DNA from: CAZSVI01 sp964610205
Lineage (GTDB): Bacteria > Bacillota > Clostridia > DSM-8532
Reading direction: 5' to 3'
NCBI GenBank assembly: GCA_964610205.1
Contig: CAZSVI010000043.1
Coordinates: forward strand, 1 to 27,086
Length of the DNA: 27,086 nt
The position numbers and the translations under genes were made by a program. The notes beneath the pieces are model-generated. The model saw only the letters and a list, made by a program, of their open reading frames with translations, was not told where the DNA came from and ran no database searches. Of the stretch, positions 22,112 to 27,086 are shown in pieces. Numbering within the stretch: position 1 is the stretch's first letter; each line of letters opens with the position of its first letter.

Positions 22112-22381
22112 TCAGGGATATACTATCGGCAACTTTTCATAGGTGTTTTTAGTCAGTCCCTTTATAACTTTGTATACCTCTCTTACCGGATAATTCAAAC
22201 TCTTGCTCTCCTGAACCACAATATCCTTGTATTCCTCAGGAAACTTCAAACAGTACCCACATCCCTGGGAAGAAATTTTGCAGGGCAGGGATATTATCTC
22301 AAATACTAATCCCTTTCGTTCGAACTCCCTGCACATTTTTATGGTGTAATTTCCGGAATCATACACGGCTAAACAATCCAT
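22112..22381 (-). CDS. DUF3343-like small protein (putative Se/S carrier-like)
   Basis: From the ATG at 22381 (GAGAAGG directly upstream) the product is 89 residues, the normal size for DUF3343: MDCLAVYDSGNYTIKM, then ISLPCKISSQGCGYCLKF with the conserved S-x-GCG-x-C cysteine segment, and a C-terminal VREVYKVIKG. Such proteins are thought to relate to selenium or sulfur handling, which suits the neighbouring sulfur operon, but no activity is proven. The frame is open 50 codons further upstream to a TTG at 22531 and encodes a zinc-ribbon-like YRCKYCGHKKHKLW there; no ribosome binding site supports that start, so this may be a relic of a longer gene. Confidence 0.65.
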   Translation of the reverse strand: MDCLAVYDSGNYTIKMCREFERKGLVFEIISLPCKISSQGCGYCLKFPEEYKDIVVQESKSLNYPVREVYKVIKGLTKNTYEKLPIVYP

Positions 22382-22524
22382 AACCTTCTCTGCCTCTTCA
22401 TGGTCCGTATCCCATAATTTATGTTTTTTATGACCACAATATTTACATCTGTAATATGATATACGTTTTTTTACAAAATGGTGAAAAACATAAAGCAGTG
22501 TTTGATAAATGCTTCTGATATGGC

Positions 22525-22563
22525 TTGACAATTAGCTGATAGTTTTATATTATTTAGCTGATA
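22525..22563 (+). promoter_or_regulatory. Promoter of the Phd-Uma2 gene with duplicated operator-like sites
   Basis: TTGACA (22525-22530) and TATTAT (22548-22553) are exactly 17 bp apart. The 10-mer TTAGCTGATA occurs at 22532-22541, within the spacer, and at 22554-22563, directly after the -10; the two are 22 bp (two helical turns) apart. This is ideal for a repressor, most likely the Phd-type domain of the encoded protein itself. Confidence 0.65.
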
Positions 22564-22598
22564 TAGCAGTTATTTTTAAACAAAGAGGAGGGTTCAGC

Positions 22599-23333
22599 AT
22601 GAAAATAAGCGCTACGGAGGTAAAAAACAGATTCGGCACCTATTTGGAGAAATGCAGTGAGGAAGACATATACATAACAAAAAACGAAAAAATTGTTGCC
22701 GTACTAAAAAACTATGACTCCTCTAAAAGCGGTTATATGATTACAAACGAGGGCAGTATGGCTTATAATTATTCCGGTAGGAAGGTTACTTATGATAAGT
22801 TCCTGGAATTTACAGAAAATACAGAGGAAAGATATGAATATATTGACGGAGAGATTTACCTCCTGGCTTCACCCGGCATGACACATCAAATAATACATTC
22901 AAATTTATACGAAAAATTAATAACCTGGTTCAAAGGAAAACCCTGCCGCGTATTCTCGGCCCCTTTTGATATTACGTTGGAAAACGAAGAACTAAACTCC
23001 AAAAATGTTGTACAGCCCGATCTCATAGTAACATGCGACCACAACAAAACAAGAACTGACAAGGACAGGTATATGGGCATACCATCTCTTGTTATAGAAA
23101 TAATATCTCCCTGGACCAGAGGAAGGGACATGGTAAAGAAGCTGAATGTCTATCTTGAAGGAGGGGTTGATGAATACTGGATAATCGACCCACAGAAACA
23201 ACAGGTGATACTATATCATTTTATTGACAAACAGCCTGAGCCCATTATGGTTTATAATATGGGAGATACAGTCAGGTCAATCCGCTTCGAGGGACTCTGC
23301 ATCAATGCTGACGATATATTTGAAAGCATATGA
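22599..23333 (+). CDS. Fusion of a Phd/YefM antitoxin domain with a Uma2-family (PD-(D/E)xK) nuclease domain
   Basis: The 244-residue protein begins with a Phd/YefM-like DNA-binding domain (residues 1-45: MKISATEVKNRFGTYLEKC, then IYITKNEKIVAVL) and continues, after a short linker, with a Uma2/DUF820 domain (about 60-244). The latter shows VQPDLIVTC, PSLVIEIISPWT and the Lys-containing helix VKKLNVYLEGGVDEYWIID, the restriction-endonuclease-fold signature with Asp, Glu and Lys. GAGGAGGG precedes the ATG. Uma2 proteins are abundant in some genomes and their function is unknown; Phd domains normally neutralise toxins and repress their own operon. No separate toxin gene lies nearby. A self-regulated nuclease is a reasonable hypothesis. 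The convergent gene ends 47 bp downstream. Confidence 0.85.
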   Translation: MKISATEVKNRFGTYLEKCSEEDIYITKNEKIVAVLKNYDSSKSGYMITNEGSMAYNYSGRKVTYDKFLEFTENTEERYEYIDGEIYLLASPGMTHQIIHSNLYEKLITWFKGKPCRVFSAPFDITLENEELNSKNVVQPDLIVTCDHNKTRTDKDRYMGIPSLVIEIISPWTRGRDMVKKLNVYLEGGVDEYWIIDPQKQQVILYHFIDKQPEPIMVYNMGDTVRSIRFEGLCINADDIFESI

Positions 23334-23380
23334 CAGCAATTTGCAACATGGGGAAGCGAATCGACCTGTACAATTTAAAA

Positions 23381-25903
23381 TCAATGGATTATAACCATCC
23401 GTGTGTTTTCATCCCAATCAACGTTTACACCAAGGTTTTCCTCAATGAATTCCACCGGAACATAAGTCCGATCATTAAGAGGCATCACTTCCATGTTAAG
23501 TGTTTCAGGTTCGTTGTTAACCATAGCATCTGCGCTGTTCATTTTGAGTACTATAACCGTATCATCCAGTATGGCTGTTACCGTTTTATTCCGGCCATCC
23601 CATTCAACACTGCCGCCAAGCCCTTCAATGACAAACCGGATGGGTAATATCGGCCTTCCACTAATAATAATCGGATCAGTATCCATCTCCATCTGTTTAC
23701 CGTTTACCATCATGCTGATTTTATCGCCGTCCAGCCGGTTATTATATCTGTAAAGGGCTGACTGCATCAGGTATACTGCACGATCAATACCCATTTTTTT
23801 AACGGTTTCAACATATTTATCAAAGCTGTCCAGCATATCCATACCAATAACATACTTAGCAAACATCTCATCAGTATATGTGCCTATATTATTCATAATG
23901 CTGTTTATTTCAAAGCTTTCCTCCTGTGTAAGCGAAATGGGCGGCATAAGCGAAAAAGAATCTTCATTGAGGTTACCGGACCACAAGTTTATAGCGTCTT
24001 TTTGCTGCGGATACCTTAAAATTTCCTCAATACTGTAATCCGTCCTAAAGCCCGGAACAGGGGGAGCCGCTCTCAAATACCTTCCCATTGCCTGGCTGAC
24101 CGCCAGACCGTCAGGATTGTTTAAAATTACATCGGTATATTTCATCTGCCCGCCTTCTTCGGCATAAGTCAGTCCTTCAATACCAAAATTAAACAGCTTA
24201 TATCCTTCTTCACTGTATGCATAATCAAGCCATCTAACCGATTCCTCCGGGTGCTTGTTCCTACTGCTGACTGCCACGCCACTCTCGGAAACTTCCCATG
24301 CCCTAGAAGTAATATTCAGCCTCCCTCCGCTTTCACAAACAGGATTCTGCACAGGAATAAGCTCAAACTCCGGATCGAAGGCACTTAAGGTATAAATGGA
24401 TTCTTCCAGATTATTAATCGTGCCGATAAAGGCTCCCACTTCACCTCGGCTAACTCTGCTAATCGGTTCGTTATTCCTGAGAATAATGAATTCTCTGTCA
24501 ATCAGCCCTTTTTTATACCACTGGCTGAATACGGAGAGAAAATCCTTATAAGACTCATCAATCGGCCCATAGAATACTTTCCCGTTTTTCACACCAAAAT
24601 CATGGGTTACATTGAAAGCGCCCATAAAGGATTTAGAATTTTTCAAGGCCGACATATCGAAGGAAAGGGGAATCATGCAATCCTGACTATCTCTGAATAC
24701 CATAAGCATTTCTTCCCATTCTTCAAGGGTCTCAGGTATTTCAAGACCATATTTTTTCAGCAGATCACTGCGGACAACAGGCCCGGCATAAACCCTGTTT
24801 TCGGCCAGGTTGAAACCCGGGAACCGGTATATGCGGCCATTATCCGAAGTAATCTGTCTTCTTGCCTCATTGTTTAATTCAATTATTCCATTAAGGTTTG
24901 GCGCAGCTTTCTCTATGAGTTCATTAAGTTCAATTATAACGCCTATTTCTGCAAATCTCTCAAGCGCTCCTCTGTTGCTTTGCCAGGGAAACTCAATAAG
25001 ATCGGGAAGATCTCCCGCCGCTGCCATTAACATAAGCTTATTGAATTGTGCGTCCTTCGATGTATGTATAAATGATATCTTTATGTTCGTTCTTCTTTCC
25101 AATTCCTTATACACTTCCACATCCGAAAGACTGTCTGTGACACCCTGGGTATTTGTAGGAAGAACGCTGAAATAGGTTAGTGTTAAAGGCTTTTTGGTTA
25201 TGTCAGCGGGTAAGTCACTATGGCTTTTATGATTATATGCTTCCGTATTAATATCCTCACCAATATTCTCACTGGTATCTTCGCTGCTATCTTCCCGGTA
25301 TAAAACCAGGTAATCAATTATGATTTCTATGGCTTCGGGACGCATATCCTGTTTCAGGTCTTTATTTTGAACCACATCCTCTGCCATTTTCCAGACCATA
25401 TGCCATTCGCCCCTGTTCCCCAGTGCTATCTGGGCTTTAACTATCGCAGTTACCATTGACACCGTAAAGCTGTCACCCATTGCTGATAAAGCTTTCTCCA
25501 TAACAGGGAGAGCTCTCTCGGGATTAAAATAATCGTCCATAACCAAAAGGTAACCGATACAGAACAGATCATGCGCAGAAAGAGAATCCATATCCAGTTC
25601 ACTTAACGGTTTATCAAAAATATAACCGGAATACCGTTCAGCGTTGTCTTTACCGCCAGTAGACCAGCTAATCGCATTTATAACCGCAGCCTTAACATCA
25701 ATGGGATTACCGGGATCGGACAGGTATTGTGCTGTCTCGGGATCAATGTTAAACATGTCGACAGCTCTGCTTACCTCGTCAATATCCAAATAGGCAGAAT
25801 AAAAATCCGTTGATGTAACCGGTGAGTCCGCATAGCTTTTTACCGGAAACACAAGCGATAGGGTAATAGTGATAACCATTATGGCACTTAATATTTTTTT
25901 CAT
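23381..25903 (-). CDS. Secreted extracellular solute-binding protein with C-terminal copper-amine-oxidase-like stalk domain
   Basis: The 840-residue protein has a signal peptide (MKKILSAIMVITITLSLVF, cleavage near SYA-DS) without a lipobox cysteine, so it is exported but not a lipoprotein. Residues about 27-230 form a helical region unlike other solute-binding proteins, with an acidic Ser/Glu stretch at its end. Residues about 235-700 are a family-1 ABC-transporter substrate-binding domain of the LplA type for sugars (LTYFSVLPTN at the start, MLMAAAGDLPDLIEFPW, a late ESVRWLDYAYSEEGYKLFNFG). The last 115 residues are a stalk domain (MVNGKQMEMD, RPILPIRFVIEGLG, RTYVPVEFIEENLG). No permease genes are near. 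GGGAGG precedes the ATG. It may be a surface-held binding or sensing protein rather than a transporter part. Confidence 0.85.
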   Translation of the reverse strand: MKKILSAIMVITITLSLVFPVKSYADSPVTSTDFYSAYLDIDEVSRAVDMFNIDPETAQYLSDPGNPIDVKAAVINAISWSTGGKDNAERYSGYIFDKPLSELDMDSLSAHDLFCIGYLLVMDDYFNPERALPVMEKALSAMGDSFTVSMVTAIVKAQIALGNRGEWHMVWKMAEDVVQNKDLKQDMRPEAIEIIIDYLVLYREDSSEDTSENIGEDINTEAYNHKSHSDLPADITKKPLTLTYFSVLPTNTQGVTDSLSDVEVYKELERRTNIKISFIHTSKDAQFNKLMLMAAAGDLPDLIEFPWQSNRGALERFAEIGVIIELNELIEKAAPNLNGIIELNNEARRQITSDNGRIYRFPGFNLAENRVYAGPVVRSDLLKKYGLEIPETLEEWEEMLMVFRDSQDCMIPLSFDMSALKNSKSFMGAFNVTHDFGVKNGKVFYGPIDESYKDFLSVFSQWYKKGLIDREFIILRNNEPISRVSRGEVGAFIGTINNLEESIYTLSAFDPEFELIPVQNPVCESGGRLNITSRAWEVSESGVAVSSRNKHPEESVRWLDYAYSEEGYKLFNFGIEGLTYAEEGGQMKYTDVILNNPDGLAVSQAMGRYLRAAPPVPGFRTDYSIEEILRYPQQKDAINLWSGNLNEDSFSLMPPISLTQEESFEINSIMNNIGTYTDEMFAKYVIGMDMLDSFDKYVETVKKMGIDRAVYLMQSALYRYNNRLDGDKISMMVNGKQMEMDTDPIIISGRPILPIRFVIEGLGGSVEWDGRNKTVTAILDDTVIVLKMNSADAMVNNEPETLNMEVMPLNDRTYVPVEFIEENLGVNVDWDENTRMVIIH

Positions 25904-25974
25904 AATCTAAGGCCTCCCGAAAGAATAGTATAACATGTATAGTAGACTATTCCGATTAACAAATGGTTTCATTT

Positions 25975-25986
25975 TTACCCGGGTAA
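25975..25986. promoter_or_regulatory. 12-bp perfect palindrome, candidate operator
   Basis: TTACCCGGGTAA lies 72 bp upstream of the start of the solute-binding gene. Its even symmetry with a central CG resembles LacI-family operators. The 233-bp interval 25904-26136 also holds CCACCT/AGGTGG (26002-26007, 26057-26062) with GCTG/CAGC inside, and one copy of the REP-like repeat. Confidence 0.4.
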
Positions 25987-26107
25987 TAATTTTATCAAAC
26001 GCCACCTAAGACCGCTGCTTTCATAGCCAGAGTATAAACAAATTATTTATCTCAGCAGGTGGGTTCAATGAGCAACTGAGGACAAGGGATTAACCTATAT
26101 TGAAAAT

Positions 26108-26134
26108 GACACGGGGGAACCGTCCCCTTGTGTT
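26108..26134. repeat. REP-like palindromic repeat, copy 1
   Basis: An imperfect hairpin CAC-GGGGGA-ACCG-TCCCC-TTGTG. It shares the 18-mer GAACCGTCCCCTTGTGTT (26117-26134) with copy 2 at 27063-27080. Short dispersed repeats with this core are known from many Clostridia and related thermophiles, linked to IS200/REP-type transposases. Confidence 0.75.
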
Positions 26135-26136
26135 AA

Positions 26137-26988
26137 CTAATAATAGAAGTATTCACCTTCTATAACCTTGAACAGATCACCGGCTTTGTTTTTGAAGGGT
26201 ATATGATTGAAATACAGGCTTTCATCCACATTGTTGATCCCTTCCAGGGCCATTTTGGCGGCAATGACACATGGCCCTCCGGGCATAAAATCTTTGAATC
26301 CCGTTTTGTGTGCGGGCGGAAACTGCATACTGTACCGGGTATCAAATATCACATCATGAATGGTTCCGGGGAAAGCAGGATTTTTAACTCTATTAAGTAC
26401 AACATTGGCAATACCAACCTTTCCTTCAACACCAAGGCTAAAGCCCTCCACATGGACAATCCTGGCAAGCCAGATTATATCATCATCGGTATATGACCTG
26501 CTGAAAACGCTGGAAGCCGGTATATCTGCCCCTTCTTTATTTATTTCCACAGAATATGTATAATCATCCCATTCCACGGTGAAACCCATAGTTTCAGCAA
26601 AATGCCTGACGGGAACCATGGTTCTTCCGTTAACACCTTCAACATTCACATCCATGATATGTTCCTCATCATTTACCTTGAGCCTGTCGCTGTCAAGCCA
26701 CACTTCCATGATTCTCGTTTCATCTTCCAGAACGGCTTTCCTTTCTTCCTGGTTCCATTTCACATCCATTCCGAATGCCTCTGCAATAAAACGAATGGGC
26801 ACGAAGGTTCTGCATTGTTTTATATATGGGTTGGTATCTGTAAATATCGTCTGACCGTTAATTTTCACAGTTATAAACATTTGCTCCGTCAAGCCTGAAG
26901 CATATACATTCATAACAGTAATAATAACCAGCAGTACAGGCAATAAAACCAATACCATCCTCTTAAGTTTCCCCATTTTGTTCAACAC
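26137..26988 (-). CDS. Secreted cell-wall hydrolase: stalk domain plus SleB/CwlJ-type hydrolase
   Basis: The 283-residue protein has a signal/anchor segment (about residues 10-30, MVLVLLPVLLVIITV), a copper-amine-oxidase-like stalk domain (about 35-150: RTFVPIRFIAEAFG, RTMVPVRHFAETMG) and a C-terminal Hydrolase_2 domain as in SleB (about 165-283: IIWLARIVHVEG with the presumed catalytic Glu, VGIANVVLNRVKNPAFPGTI, ending FKVIEGEYFYY). SleB-type enzymes cleave spore-cortex peptidoglycan during germination; vegetative relatives act in wall turnover. The start could be TTG at 26988 or ATG at 26976; GAGGTG upstream does not decide. The gene stands alone between two copies of a REP-like repeat. Confidence 0.9.
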   Translation of the reverse strand: MLNKMGKLKRMVLVLLPVLLVIITVMNVYASGLTEQMFITVKINGQTIFTDTNPYIKQCRTFVPIRFIAEAFGMDVKWNQEERKAVLEDETRIMEVWLDSDRLKVNDEEHIMDVNVEGVNGRTMVPVRHFAETMGFTVEWDDYTYSVEINKEGADIPASSVFSRSYTDDDIIWLARIVHVEGFSLGVEGKVGIANVVLNRVKNPAFPGTIHDVIFDTRYSMQFPPAHKTGFKDFMPGGPCVIAAKMALEGINNVDESLYFNHIPFKNKAGDLFKVIEGEYFYY

Positions 26989-27053
26989 ACCTCATAATTC
27001 GTATATAGCAAAACACTTTACAATACACCATTCAACATAACGAGGATAGATAA

Positions 27054-27080
27054 AACACAGAAGAACCGTCCCCTTGTGTT
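27054..27080. repeat. REP-like palindromic repeat, copy 2
   Basis: AACACAGAAGAACCGTCCCC and the following TTGTGTT form an imperfect hairpin (ACACAG...TTGTGT). The inner 18-mer (27063-27080) is identical to copy 1 and in the same orientation; the outer parts differ. It may continue past the window end. Confidence 0.75.
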
Positions 27081-27086
27081 CCCTAG

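Noticed and set aside
1..27086. CRISPR array, rRNA genes, complete insertion sequence or phage genes
   Set aside because: No regularly spaced direct repeats of CRISPR length, no rRNA sequence, and no transposase or phage structural gene was seen.

Overview
This window looks like a Firmicutes (class Clostridia) genome fragment: Gram-positive AGGAGG ribosome binding sites, sigma-A promoters, a cyclic-di-GMP-I riboswitch, copper-amine-oxidase 'stalk' domain secreted proteins and a SleB-type cortex hydrolase. The species cannot be named from the sequence. There is a 10-base N gap at 16192-16201.

Bases 1 to about 11.2-11.3 kb are the right-hand end of an integrative conjugative element (ICE) of the Tn1549/Tn916 type. 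From left to right: the end of a conjugation protein that has lost its C-terminal peptidase domain, a small unknown gene, and a RadC-like JAB protein. A potassium cargo operon follows: a small HTH protein, a KdpD-like kinase without the KdpD input domain, a KdpE-like regulator, a TPR protein, two TrkA-like proteins and TrkH. Next come a stand-alone c-di-GMP-I riboswitch with its own promoter and terminator, a sigma-70-like regulator, about 500 bp of highly structured non-coding DNA, an excisionase and a tyrosine integrase. The element abuts a tRNA-Ser(GGA) gene (minus strand). One intact copy lies next to the integrase. A 45-nt 5'-half copy, still carrying the consensus chromosomal promoter, lies 43 bp further out.

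The chromosomal part (about 11.33 kb to the end) holds a YihY/BrkB membrane protein, a frameshifted EAL-domain relic directly behind prfA, a SWIM-zinc-finger SNF2 helicase, a sulfate-activation operon (cysQ-cysD-cysN-rrf2, minus strand), a DUF3343-like gene, a Phd-antitoxin/Uma2-nuclease fusion with repeats placed like operators in its own promoter, a large secreted solute-binding/stalk fusion and a stalk-SleB hydrolase gene bracketed by two copies of a short palindromic repeat.

The most interesting signals are: (i) the c-di-GMP riboswitch between the cargo and the excision/integration genes of the ICE, hinting that a second messenger may gate part of the element; (ii) two pairs of 11-bp-spaced CTCACA repeats in front of the Trk operon, directly behind the KdpDE-like genes, which look like the regulator's binding sites; (iii) the tRNA-Ser arrangement, in which a promoterless intact tRNA appears to be driven by the promoter of a decapitated copy; (iv) the Phd-Uma2 fusion with duplicated TTAGCTGATA around its -10; and (v) a CysN whose fused APS-kinase-like domain has lost its P-loop although the PAP phosphatase gene cysQ is retained.
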